The notes under the pieces are model-generated. The model ran no database searches. It worked only from the letters and a program-made list of their open reading frames with translations, and was not told the origin of the DNA. From Dactylonectria macrodidyma (lineage: Eukaryota; Ascomycota; Sordariomycetes; Hypocreales; Nectriaceae), in the NCBI GenBank assembly GCA_020744425.1, contig JAGMUV010000024.1, positions 310,001 to 374,000 on the forward strand: DNA of 64,000 bases. Reading direction: 5' to 3'. The position numbers were made by a program, and so were the translations under genes. Positions 34,435 through 45,205 of this stretch are shown here, piece after piece; within the stretch, counting starts at the first letter, position 1, and each line of letters starts with the position of its first letter.

Positions 34435-34658
34435 GTGGATATGCGAGACGATGTAGATTCTTGAAGACTAATGGTGGAAATAACATTGATTTTGTATTAA
34501 AGACATGTGAACAATATGAGTTGAGTTTGAAGCTTGACTCGGGCCTCTCTATACGTCGAAGCAGGGCCATCAAATAATAATACAAGATTCGACAAGTAGT
34601 CGCTTTTGTGACGAACCAGTCTCATTTTCCTTCTTCCATCTCATCACTAGAGTAACAC

Positions 34659-37600
34659 TCACAGCTTCGTCTTCCCCTTTGGCATTCGAGCAAGGTAGTA
34701 AAAGGCCAATGCCGCAACAATGTTAAAGGCAATGTACGCCCATAGAATGCCAAAGTTGCGCCACCTGTGATTGTACTCAGCGCTGATGGATGACAAGAAG
34801 ACGCTCGTGTCCTTCATCTTGCAATAACTACAGTCATCCGTCGCCTCTGGGTTCAGGAGGTAGCCGCCCGCTCTGGAAATGTAGTCGGCCATGTATTCGC
34901 CGCACATCTGGCCGTCTGGTAGACTGATGGTGGTGTATTCGTTGCTTGCGCACGTCACTTGGACGTTGGCTAGGCCTGTGGATAAAACTGCTGAAATCCA
35001 GTATGCCAGTGGCGAAACTCGATATAGAAAAATCCAGAACCCAGGCATCGAGTCTGGCGAGGCTAGTACGCCGCAGAAGAAGAATACCAACATGAAGAGC
35101 AGATTGGAGAAACTACTTCCCGCTTCGGCTGAACCAGTGAAGGATATGCAGGCATGGGCAAGTGTGCAAGTGAAGAGGAGAAACTGCCAGAAGAGCAGCC
35201 ACATCAAGAACCCCCTCTCCGCACCGTCGCCAAACGGATCAGCGTTTGCATTCTTATAGAACCCGACAGGATAGTAGATCAGCGCCCACATGAACACCGA
35301 GGCGAGCGTGCTCCACGGTATCTCGGCAAGGATTTGGCTGAGCATAAAGACCTTCCACGAGTACGTCTTGGCCGGGCGCTCGCGCACCTCGTACAGCGAG
35401 CGCTGCGCGACAAAGTGCGGCATTTGCTGCTGCGCCAGCTGGCCGAAGATGGTGCAGAACTCGAAGATGGCGAACATTTGGTTCTGCAGACCTTGGATTG
35501 ATAGCGGCGCGTCGAGGAATACGAGGCCGATGAAGAGGCTGACGGAGATGCATAACACGAATTTGGAGTAGATGTATGAGGGTGTGCGCCAATGCTGCTG
35601 GAATACGCGGCGAGATACGATGAGGAATTGTGACCAGAGAGGTGAGGCGAATTCGCGGTATGAGGCATCACCGTTTGCGTCGTGGGACGGGTGGACTGTG
35701 GCAAGTGCCTTGAGGCGTGCCAACTCGTCTTGGACGGCTTGATACTCGGAGCTGGAATGCCATACTTCGTCCCAATCGGCTTCAGAGATGCTTCCAGGGG
35801 CATCGCCGATGGCTTCAAACATCCACTCGGCTGGGTTTGCTCCTGGTGGACAAGGATGCGCGCCGTTGCGCTCGAAGTAGTCTGTCATTGTCTTGGAATT
35901 ATCGCCAATATCACCTAGCATTTATTGTCAGCACTGAGGAGAGGGGATAAATGCAACGGAGGACGTGAATAGAACTCACCGAAATACACCGATCGACCAT
36001 CCCTGGAGAGAAACAGCAGCCGATCAAAGCGCTCAAACAAAATCGCAGAAGGCTGATGAATAGTACAAAGAACAGACTGACCAGCCTTGGAGAGCCGTTC
36101 AAGCAAATCCAAAATGGCCCAGCTCGTCTGCGAATCGAGGCCGGATGTGGGCTCGTCAACGAAGAGCAGCAGCGGCGGCTTGGCGGCCAGCTCGACGCCG
36201 ATGGTCAGGCGCTTGCGCTGCTCGACGTTGAGGCCCTCGCCGAGCACCCCGATGACGGCGTCGGCGTAGTCTTGGAGGTCGAGTAGCTTGATAACTTCGT
36301 CGACGTAGGCGAGTTTTTCGGATTTGGGGGTGGTGGATGGTTGGCGGAGGAGGGCTGAGAATTCTAGAGCCTGTCATGGGAAGTTAGTATATGAAATTGT
36401 CAACTGACTTGGGCGAGTGTAGTGGTAATCAACACTTACCTCTCGGACGGTACTGGTTTCGAGATGCAAATCTTGCTGCTGGACGTACCCAGTATTCCGC
36501 TGGAAGCTCTGATGACGAATCTTCCCATCAACCAACATCTCGCCTGTAATGACTCCCATCCCAATCCGATCAGCCAAGCAATCTAGCAGCGTCGTCTTTC
36601 CCGCGCCTGAAACGCCCATCAAAGCCGTCAGTGTACCAGGCTTCACCCAGCCGTCGATACCATCAAGTATGCGCCGCGGCTGGCCCTTGATCTTGAGGTC
36701 GTAGCATACGCCGCTCCAGTGAAACACACTCGTCGAGCCCGAAATGGCGCCCTCGCTGCTGGACGTGTAGGTGTCGGTGGCAGGCGCGGGTCCAGAGAGT
36801 AGCTTCTCGACGTCGTCGCCTTTGTTGGTGGACGATGCCGGGACGAAACCGCGGCGGAAGACGAGGACTTCACCCTTGGATTTCTTGGCTGTAATGTACT
36901 CGCTGGCGGCAAAATATACGATGTGGTTAAAGATGATCATGGCGATGAGGATACCGCAGTTTCGCCATTCGTGGCCATGGTAGTAGCTGTAGGCCGAGTT
37001 GATGTATTTATCCCCATTGACGTAAGGCTGACCGACCACGGCTCCGACGGCGTCGCAAGCTACGCTGCTGGAAGTCGCATCTGCATAGTCTGGCACGTAG
37101 GCGGAGCAGGTAAAGTTACGGTTGTGGAACTCGTTGACCATGAGCGATTCGAAGCCGTACGCCACGGGGTTGAGATGGCTGATCCATCGACACCATCCTA
37201 GCATGTAGTCGATCGGGATGACGAAGCCGGTAAAGATGAGTAGGGCTAGCATGAGGATAGTTGAGGGAATCATCGCTTGGTACAGCGTCCGCGAGAGGGA
37301 GGCGCTAGAAAAGGTCAATATTCACTGTGTTGATACAAAGCAGAGACACTCACATGGATCTAAACACGCCGGACATGGCCAATGTGACGAGGAAGACGAC
37401 AAACAGGTAGAAAAAGAAGGCACCTGGTTCTCGCCTTAGGTTGGTCATGAAGTAGAAGACCAAGTTGTAGATGATGGTATTCAAGACCTTGTAGGGCAGA
37501 TCAACTAGAACAGATGAGTATGCCTCGGCTGACGGGTGGTAAAACGCATAACGGGATTGCTTTTCCACAATGGGTCGCTGGTCATAGAGTGTGGTGATTT

Positions 37601-39265
37601 CAAGAGCAGAAGCAAACGCGTTGAACAAGATCGCTACGAACAAAACGCAACCGCGGGTGAAGAACGACGCCGTCGTCATCTGCATGTTGTAGAACAGCGA
37701 CGCCACGATAAGTCCAAAGACAGCCGACGCTACCAGCATCGACACGCTCAGCCACGGATCTGCGATGAGCTGTCTGATGCCGCGCCAGAGGCAAAGCCGT
37801 ACTTGCTGGGAGTATGTGAGCGTGTACGGGGACTTGAGCCGCTGGCCCTTGGCCTGTCGTGCTCTTTTGAGCTGCCGGAACGTCTCGACGTCTGGGCCGT
37901 TGAGCGGATGCTGCGTTTTGTACTCGGCGATTTCAGCCTGTAAGGCTTTGTATTCAGGACTGTTTCTCCACGCAGCCGCAAACTCATCCGGCGATCGCGG
38001 CGGGTTGAAGCCAGCACAGGGGAATCGCTCCGCGGGCGAAGTCATGGACGTTAGGAAGTCGGGCGTCGTCTGCCGAGCCGGACAGTCGAACCCGAGGGCG
38101 ACAAAGTAGTCCTTGGCTTTCGACGCTGGGCCAAAGTAGATCTGACGGCCCTCGTAGATGACGGTGGCCTTGTCGAACAGGTCGTATGCGGCCTGGGGCG
38201 CCTGGTAGATGGACACGGCGCATGTTTGGCCGAAGGCGTGGGATTGCAGTCGCAATGTCTTGCAGAACTCGATGGCGTTGGCCGAGTCGAGGCCGCGGGT
38301 TGAGCTGACCTAGGATTTAGTACCTATGCGATAGACAAGCTGGGGTGGTTACAAACGTACTTGTCCCAGCATTGAAACGGTGCATCGGCTAGTGTTGCCT
38401 CTGCAATGGTGACGCGCTTGCGTTCGCCCCCTGAGACTCCACGAACGAATTCATTTCCTACTTTGGTGTTGACGGTGTGGCTGATGCCATACATGGCCAT
38501 GACGACGTCTCGGAGATGCTCGCAGTACCTATTTGAAGCCAGTTAGTTAGGATGTAAGAGGTATGAGAGAAACGCTGCGTACTGATTGCGGTTGATGCCC
38601 TCTGGCAACTCCCTCGGACAGGACGCGTGCGCCGCAAAAGTCAGCGTCTCGCCCACCGTCAGCTGCGGAAAGTGGACGTCAACTTCAGCTGTGAAAATAG
38701 CATCGCCCCTATGCGCGGTGTGCATTTCCTCGGGCGAGATCCCCTGATAGTTGAAGTAAGCATCCTGCCCCGTATAGATGCCGCTGGTCTCGCCCGCGAG
38801 CGTCTTGAGCAGCGTCGAGCAGCCGGAGCCCGGCGGACCTAGAACGACGCACATCTCGCCGGGACGGATCAAGCCGTCGAACTTCCGTAAGATGTCGATG
38901 CGCGTCCGGCCCGCCGTGCGCGAGAACAGGCGCCTCGCGATGGCCGGAAGCGCGAGCCAGACGTTGCCAACGTCCTTTTGAAAGTCGGTCGGCGTGCCGT
39001 AGCCAAAGACATTGAGGTCCTCGAAACACACGCCGACTTGGCGTACGCCCTGGCCGCGTTTGGCCGCTGCTTGAGCGATCGTCTTGGCCCAAGTTGCGGC
39101 ATTGAACTTGTCGCCGTGTGGGTTCAGCGGCGAGTCTGGGTCGTCGCTGCCGAAGATTGCGACGGGGCTGTCGACTGATAGGTGCGTGTACTGGCGTGCG
39201 AGGTCTTGGACGGATGAGTCCCGCGTTCCGAGCTCAATATTGTTTGGATCCTTGGTCGAGTCCAT
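34659..39265 (-). CDS. PDR-type ABC transporter (ABCG full transporter)
   Basis: Six exons (38583-39265, 38361-38528, 37354-38304, 36440-37304, 35980-36370, 34659-35914) sum to 1437 residues, the usual length for pleiotropic drug resistance exporters. The order is NBD1-TMD1-NBD2-TMD2. NBD1 has the degenerate Walker [18 protein letters not shown] and signature [15 protein letters not shown], then [17 protein letters not shown]2 has the canonical Walker [18 protein letters not shown], signature [17 protein letters not shown] and Walker [15 protein letters not shown]. Membrane segments include [16 protein letters not shown]. It should export toxic compounds or metabolites from the plasma membrane. 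It sits downstream of a Zn2Cys6 gene on the same strand and shares a CGGCGGAAG promoter element with it, so that factor is a candidate regulator. Confidence 0.96.
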
Positions 39266-40072
39266 GTTGGCGTCCTACCAAGGTTGAAGGAGTGGGTGGA
39301 AGAACAGAGATGGAACGAAGCGGAGAAGGAGCACTCAAATAGATGGCTGATGAAGAGCAAGGAAAAATACAGAGCGGGAAGCGTTGGTTCAAGGGGCTGT
39401 TAGCGGCATCGTTATATGCCGGTGTGGCAGTTGTACACCTTGATCCGTGGATGCTTCGCCCGTGTTGCGGCGGAAGCCTTGACGGGCAGTTTAAGGTAAT
39501 GGCGACACGTCAAATTACTGCAAACCGCCAATAATTATGACATATATGAGGAACCCACAGCAAAGGATGAGCTAGTGAACGATTATGCCTGTTAGTAAAA
39601 TTACGTCTGCCTAGAATACACGTCGTTTCAATTGTGAAAATAACGTAGAGAGCTGAGTTGCCAGAGTCGTTCGGGAGCGTGGTTGCTCGATTGGGTCTGT
39701 GTCAACCAGCTGCTAAGTGTTCCGCCGAGTTTACGGACTTCGGCTCGGGCCGCTCTGTGTCAGAAGCCAGGACAGTGGGTTAGCATATGCGCGAGTCTGC
39801 GTGTTCAGTTTTTGTTAGTACCTCGGGCGCACCTTTTAGTAGGGAATTGTATTTGGATAGGAGTTTTCGTCTATTTGCTCTCAGTTGGTCTGAGTCGGAG
39901 GAGAGATATGTGTCTATGTAACTAGAAAAGCGCCGTCCAACCAAAATTCACAAGCACAAATCCTTCATCAGTGTACAAGCTACGGCCGCCTCCGTATGGC
40001 CACATCACAAATGCCTTTAAGATGCAAGATATTGCACAGACAAGAACACAAAAGCCCCCATTCCCATCGAGT
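39266..40072. other. ABC transporter promoter and regulator 3' region
   Basis: This 807-nt gap contains CGGCGGAAG at 39468-39476 and further CGG triplets near 39.72 kb (CCGCCGAG, ACGGACTTCGG). No gene is supported; small open frames are antisense or lack homology. Confidence 0.5.
39468..39476 (+). promoter_or_regulatory. CGGCGGAAG element upstream of the ABC gene
   Basis: CGGCGGAAG lies 203 nt upstream of the ABC transporter ATG. The same nine bases form one arm of the palindrome at 42864-42884 in the promoter of the neighbouring Zn2Cys6 gene. A shared binding site is inferred. Confidence 0.4.
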
Positions 40073-42610
40073 CTATGGGTCCTCCCAGGTACTCAAGTCG
40101 TCGCCCCCGTTTTCTGCACCTGAACCCCTCATAAGGCTGTCAAAAAAGGACATGTCTACTCCCTGGAACGCCCAGTCGTCCACTCCAGCAGTGAGGCCGG
40201 GGTATAGGTACTGCTGTTGCAGGGCGTCGGTGATGACACTTGGGAATTGTGGTGCAAACGCTTGATGCGCTTGAGACGTGGGGAGTTGTGCGTCAGCCGA
40301 TGAAGTGTGAGTGATCTTTTGCGGCTGTTGGGTAGCAGATGATGCACCAGATTCTGCATCGCCGAATGAGGACGGCACCGGGGCTACGGTATGAGTACCG
40401 CGACTGTCATTGGACAGATCTACCGTATCGGCGCATATGGGAGCACCTAATATCGATGAGGTCGAAGCTATATCGTCTGGAATTTCGCGCTGTGGTCCCG
40501 GTGAGGGCGGCGTTGCACATCGAGGAGCTTCCATAGAGATGACCCCTTCACGGCTGATGCTGATAGTGCCAAAATACGGAATATTAATCCGGAGGGACTG
40601 CCTGTCGTCTGTCGCCAAGTCCGGATGCATCTCCGTCATAACAGCCGCCGCATTTCCAAGCCTTCCCTCTGCAGCATCAGCCTCGAGAGCCAGCAGACTC
40701 CTCAGCAAGCTCGAGCTGCGCTCGCTCAGGGCGTCGGTGCTCTGCTCAGCGACACTATCCATGTTGTCCAGAACCTGGTCCATCATCGCGCGGTCGCTAT
40801 TGCGCTGGTGCGCCAACACGTTGGCCCCCTTGCGCCGATGCCCGTCCAGGTGCGCAATCACCAGTGTCATGGCAGATATGAGCGCGAAGAAGTCGGTCGA
40901 GCGGCAGCAAAAGGCCACTCTGTTGAAGGACCGAAACATGATGAAGCGCGTCAGCAGCTCGCGCGAGGCGCTGACACTGGCGAGCTTGCTGTACTCGAAG
41001 TTGTAGTCAGTATCTGGAGCATTCGACCGTAACATGTACGGCAGATGGAGCATGTTGAGCAGGTTAAAGTAAATCATCTGCTCGAGCAGCCGCAGTGTCT
41101 CCCAGAAGGCTACCTCGGGGTCGTGGACGAGATTGGCGAGAGTTGGAGGCAGCCACCACTTGCTGCCCATTTCGTTGGCCGCCTTCTGTAGCTCGGCGTC
41201 AAGCTTTTGCAAGGCATCGAAGTCGTCCATGACGCTGGGATCCGAAGATTCGTTGCGCTCGAGGATGTGCGACGCAATGACTGACTGCTTGCGCTCGAAC
41301 TTGTCCGAAGGCGTATCCTCCGCGAGGGCGGCTTCGGACGCGATGGATTCGTCTAGCGAGCCTTGAGGCAAGCCGAGCATCAAGCATAGTTGGCGGTCAG
41401 CCCAAACAATGCGGAACCAGATGTAGCTGGGATACAGAGGCTTCGGGGGCCCGAGAACCTTGAGCGGCTGCCGGCTACCGCTCCGATGTAGGCCCATCAT
41501 CTGAGCGACGACCATGCCGCGCCGACAAGCAAACCAGGCGCGCCGAAGATTGCCGCTGTTGGCCTGGTAAAAGGCCTCGAGCATGACACACTCGAGGAAC
41601 TCGACCGACCCCAGAAACTCATCGTTGTTAACGACCAGGCCGTACGCCACGCGGGCGAGCCGGTGCATGAGCCGATCCGGCGGTTCGGATAAACGCCTTA
41701 TCTCGGCGACGTGCAGCTCCGGGTTGACATACTGCAGGCTTGTGGCGAGCACGAGCAGATACTTGGCAAGCAGCACGGGATGTGCCGTCTTGGGGGGGAT
41801 GTCGTTGAGGTTGGCGCGGCCTCCGCCCGGGCTCTGGGCCAACACGGCATGCGGTTGCACCATGAGCTTGTCGAAGGAGATGTCGAGGCCGGCCTTGATC
41901 ATCAGGTGGATGTCTTCGCGCGGCGGGAGAGCTGCGTAGAGCGTGGCTGATAGGCTGCTATATCGGGATTCTTTGGATGGAGTGGTTGCTGTGAGCGGTG
42001 TGAGGGACTGGGGTGTTGGGAGGACAGACGATGTGTATGGCTCTTGTGCACCACTGCCTTCTTGAGCTAGGTTGAGCTGCAGAACGTCAAACATTTGTCG
42101 GTGAAGTCTAAACATGATACTACTTACTGTTGGATGTCCAGCTGCAGCCAACAAGCCAGTGGGCTCGGCTGCGTCAGTTGATGCTGGGATAGACACGGCC
42201 GTGTTGGATCCATCATCGTCATTCGGAGCATGTTCGCTTGCCGCATTCTCACTGACGGTTTGCACACTCGGAGCCGAGGACCGATCTCCTCCCGCTGACC
42301 GATCTCCGGCCTGCCGAACCAACTGCTCGATCAAGGCCTCGACACGGACGATGCGGTCGCCCATCTGCCGGCCCCGTCGCCCCGGCACCGCCGAAACCTC
42401 CGGAACGGCCTGGCTAAGACACCGGGAGCCGCGCCGGTCGCACCCGACGCAGACGTCGTCGCCCGGCGAAGCGTACGAGCACCGGATCTTGCGACGCTTG
42501 CATTCCCAGCAGCTGCGCGTGCCCTTACGGATCCGGCGTCGCTTGTTGGCCTCTGTCGAGCCGAGCCCCGAAGACGGAGATGCGGGCACCGCGTTCGGAG
42601 CGGAGGCCAT
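40073..42610 (-). CDS. Zn2Cys6 transcription factor, probable regulator of the adjacent ABC transporter
   Basis: The open frame is 845 codons from ATG at 42610. A perfect in-frame 51-nt intron (42077-42127, GTAAGT...CTGCAG) probably reduces it to 828 residues, joining AAGHPT to LNLAQEGSG. The zinc cluster is near residue 34: TRSCWECKRRKIRCSYASPG, then DDVCVGCDRRGSRCLSQ, after a basic KRRRIRKG. The regulatory domain includes LRRAWFACRRGMVVAQMMGLH and WFRIVWADRQLCLMLGLP. The C-terminus holds the block VDDWAFQGVDMSFFDSLM. Cluster, middle and end block all match the paralogue at 22816-25017, although this copy lacks the intron in the zinc cluster. The promoter carries a 9-bp-arm CGG palindrome, one arm of which recurs upstream of the ABC gene. 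Confidence 0.93.
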   Translation of the reverse strand: MASAPNAVPASPSSGLGSTEANKRRRIRKGTRSCWECKRRKIRCSYASPGDDVCVGCDRRGSRCLSQAVPEVSAVPGRRGRQMGDRIVRVEALIEQLVRQAGDRSAGGDRSSAPSVQTVSENAASEHAPNDDDGSNTAVSIPASTDAAEPTGLLAAAGHPTVSSIMFRLHRQMFDVLQLNLAQEGSGAQEPYTSSVLPTPQSLTPLTATTPSKESRYSSLSATLYAALPPREDIHLMIKAGLDISFDKLMVQPHAVLAQSPGGGRANLNDIPPKTAHPVLLAKYLLVLATSLQYVNPELHVAEIRRLSEPPDRLMHRLARVAYGLVVNNDEFLGSVEFLECVMLEAFYQANSGNLRRAWFACRRGMVVAQMMGLHRSGSRQPLKVLGPPKPLYPSYIWFRIVWADRQLCLMLGLPQGSLDESIASEAALAEDTPSDKFERKQSVIASHILERNESSDPSVMDDFDALQKLDAELQKAANEMGSKWWLPPTLANLVHDPEVAFWETLRLLEQMIYFNLLNMLHLPYMLRSNAPDTDYNFEYSKLASVSASRELLTRFIMFRSFNRVAFCCRSTDFFALISAMTLVIAHLDGHRRKGANVLAHQRNSDRAMMDQVLDNMDSVAEQSTDALSERSSSLLRSLLALEADAAEGRLGNAAAVMTEMHPDLATDDRQSLRINIPYFGTISISREGVISMEAPRCATPPSPGPQREIPDDIASTSSILGAPICADTVDLSNDSRGTHTVAPVPSSFGDAESGASSATQQPQKITHTSSADAQLPTSQAHQAFAPQFPSVITDALQQQYLYPGLTAGVDDWAFQGVDMSFFDSLMRGSGAENGGDDLSTWEDP

Positions 42611-43290
42611 TCTCGGGCGAGTTTGTCTGGGAAGGCTGGGATGGTGATTGCCGAGCCTTGGGTGATGTTGACCCGCCTGGACACGGAGCCAATGCTGCGT
42701 CTAGCTGCGGGTAAACCAGAATAGGACAATGCTCCAGCTCTGCGAGATAGTGTATCACGGTGTGTAACACAAGGGAAATAGTTATCTCCTTGAGATCATG
42801 GTCAAAATTTCCTCGTTGATGGTATCCCAGGCAGACGTGCGATGGACCTGTTAGCACATCCTCCTTCCGCCGCTTCGGCGGAAGAAAGTGAAGCAGCTGG
42901 GTCTTCGCGCAGCCAATCACATCGCGTCCATTCTCGTCTCCATCCATCTCATGCCTCCCGCCGAGATTGCATACCACCCGGGATAGTTCTTCAGCCTGCA
43001 GGGTATTTTTTGAATAGGAGACTTCCCATCGAATCGTCTGTTTATTTCCTAGCTCAATAATATAGCAGCTGCAAATGGAACCACTTCTGGGACCCGAGTC
43101 TTTGGGATGGCTCAACCTGCTGTAGTGTTGAAGTAGGTGGATAACAGTACTCCGTAGCAACTGTACGCTATCAGTACGTAGGTAGAAAGACCATTTTCAG
43201 AATGTACGGCCGAATGTCACCATTAAGGTTAATATGCAGGTCGCCATGTCGAACTAGCTGGTTCGTTATCCCAACAATGTGATCAAGTAG
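42611..43290. other. Upstream region of the regulator
   Basis: This is promoter sequence of the Zn2Cys6 gene and the left edge of a relic zone. It carries the palindrome at 42864-42884. Open frames at 42525-43160 are judged incidental. Confidence 0.5.
42864..42884. promoter_or_regulatory. CGG palindrome in the Zn2Cys6 promoter
   Basis: Arms CTTCCGCCG and CGGCGGAAG (9 bp, perfect) flank CTT. It lies about 255 nt upstream of the Zn2Cys6 ATG and contains inverted CGG half-sites, the standard target of zinc-cluster dimers. Autoregulation is a reasonable inference. Confidence 0.5.
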
Positions 43291-43542
43291 CCCGTTCGCC
43301 ACGGCTTCACCCAGAGATTTGAGCTCGACGAAGACCCCAAGAAACAGGACAAGCTCAGGACATGGATCGAATACCTCAACTACGAGTACCGGTGGCTTGA
43401 TAAGTACACTAGCGATACCGAACGCCTGGAACTAGAGCACGACAAGGCGTGGCAGGAGCTTGTCGACATGGACATACTGAGACCTCACGGGACGAACCGC
43501 GGCATCTGCGTAATCCCAAGGCAAAGCGAATATAAATGTTGA
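43291..43542 (+). pseudogene. Fragment of a conserved fungal hypothetical protein
   Basis: A frame without an ATG runs from after a TAG (43288-43290) to TGA at 43540-43542. It reads TQRFELDEDPKKQDKLRTW, IEYLNYEYRWLDKYTSDTER and then DKAWQELVDMDILRPHG. I recognise this as a charged, helix-rich block found in many fungal hypothetical proteins, especially in Fusarium relatives. The N-terminus is cut off, and the usual sequence after the last block is replaced by a short unrelated tail. No function is known. It lies in a zone of decayed genes, which supports a relic. Confidence 0.5.
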
Positions 43543-43839
43543 AAGGAGGCTGAGATGTCCCAGTCCAAAGCAAACAGGCCTGTATCTGCGATATCTAGGT
43601 GTATCCCGACATAGGTAGTTACCAATAACCGCACCCTTGAGTTCCCGCAGCCCCGCTAATCGAGAAATCCCAGCGCGCTGTTAGCATTTTTATGATTCAC
43701 ATGTTAAAATTAGAACTGAACGATCGGAAGGACTTATCCTGTAATCTGGTTGGATAGGGCGCTTGGGCTGGTTAGCCTCTGAGCTGGTAGGCTTGCTCTG
43801 AAGCTTGGCAACCTTGTCTTCGAGCTTGAAGATCTCTTC

Positions 43840-44817
43840 TTGAACCTCGGCCTTGTTCTAGAGCTGGATAATCTCAAAGCCATGTTGGTGGCGATATGTC
43901 TTCTTCTAATAATAATCACAAACTTCTTCGGCGTAAAAGGCTACGGCGAAGCAGAATTCATCTTCTCAATGATTAAAATTACTGGTGTCATTGGAGTTTT
44001 GGTCCCACATACTGAACCTCGTCTTTTGGGGTCAAAGAGCAGCGCAGATGCGATGGCAAGCCCCTTTGTCCTTGCTATTGAGAGGGCCGGGTGTGAAATC
44101 CTACCCAGTATTATGAACTGCATCATCTTAATAGCCGTCATCAGTGTCGGAAACTCTGCGGTCTACGGCTCCTCTCGAACCCTGCTCGCCGTCGCGGAAC
44201 AATCACATGCCCCTCAGATATTCTGTTACATCGATCGACAAGGCCAGCCTCTGGCTGCCATCACACTCGGGTGCATGATCGGTCTTCTCGCCTTTCTGGA
44301 AGACCTGCAGCAAACCGCCGTCATTTTCACTTGGTTGCTCTCAATCAGCAGCCTTTGCATGCTTTTTACCTGGGGCAGCATTTGCCTCTGCCACATCCGT
44401 TTTCGAAAGGCTTGGGCATACGCGGCTTACCCATTAGAACAGTTGCCTTTCCGGTCGGCCGTCGGCACCACCGGGTCCTGGGTTGGGCTCGCTGGATTTG
44501 CGGTGATCCTGCTGGCGCAGATTTGGATCAGAATATGGCCGCTCCATGTATCAACTATGTCGCCAAGCGATAGGGCTTGGCACTTTTTTCTTCGGGTCAT
44601 GGCCCTCCCGTTTATCCTTAATTTTTATAGCGCTCATAAATGGTGGTTCCGGACGCAATTTGTCAGGGCGGCAAAGATGGACATTACTACAGGTCGGCGG
44701 TATGTCAGAGCCCACATTCTTGCGAACAGGAACGGGAGGAGGAGCTTTCTTGGCCATTGTGGAAAAGAGTGTACCGAATTTTATGTTGAGCTAGTTTGTG
44801 ATATGAAGCGTGTCTAG
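43840..44817 (+). pseudogene. Amino-acid permease (YAT family) pseudogene
   Basis: The frame encodes the second half of an APC/YAT amino-acid permease: FFGVKGYGEAEFIFSMIKI, then SVGNSAVYGSSRTLLAVAEQ and YIDRQGQPLAAITLG. Three lesions are visible. The first helices are absent. KITGVIGV runs straight into LVPHTEPRLLG, so the segment of roughly 90-100 residues that normally separates these motifs is deleted. Near 44720 the frame shifts: the expected charged tail with LSWPLWKRVYRILC and its TGA (44787-44789) lies in another frame, while the open frame runs on to 44817 with an unrelated tail. A functional transporter is unlikely. It lies beside another relic (43291-43542). Confidence 0.85.
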
Positions 44818-45205
44818 ACTAAAAGAGAAGACAACCTTTTACGGACACTGCATCTAGATACAGAAATTGTATTGCTGTAGTTGTGAAACTTGTCTAGAAA
44901 TTTCCCCTTGTCTCGATTCGTACGACAGAGTTTACCCGTGCAAAAATGCCAACTCAAACTTTCTAAATTGTGAAAATGCATCTCGTGGTGGTAGCTCATG
45001 GGTCATGGGAGGCTGAGCAACCCAGTCCGCTGCGATGATGCCTCAGGCCAATATGCACAATGGCGCCTGAAACGATACAGCCTCAGTCACGGCGCTTAAC
45101 TCTTCACCTTTCTCATATCAGCCTTTTTCTTGAAACCATCAGCGATATTCATCCGTACTTCAAGACAGTGAATTACATGAATTGAGGTATTGTTAGAAGT
45201 CGAAA
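44818..45205. other. Intergenic region before the HET gene
   Basis: This 388-nt region, with no recognised element, is presumably the promoter of the HET-domain gene. Confidence 0.5.
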
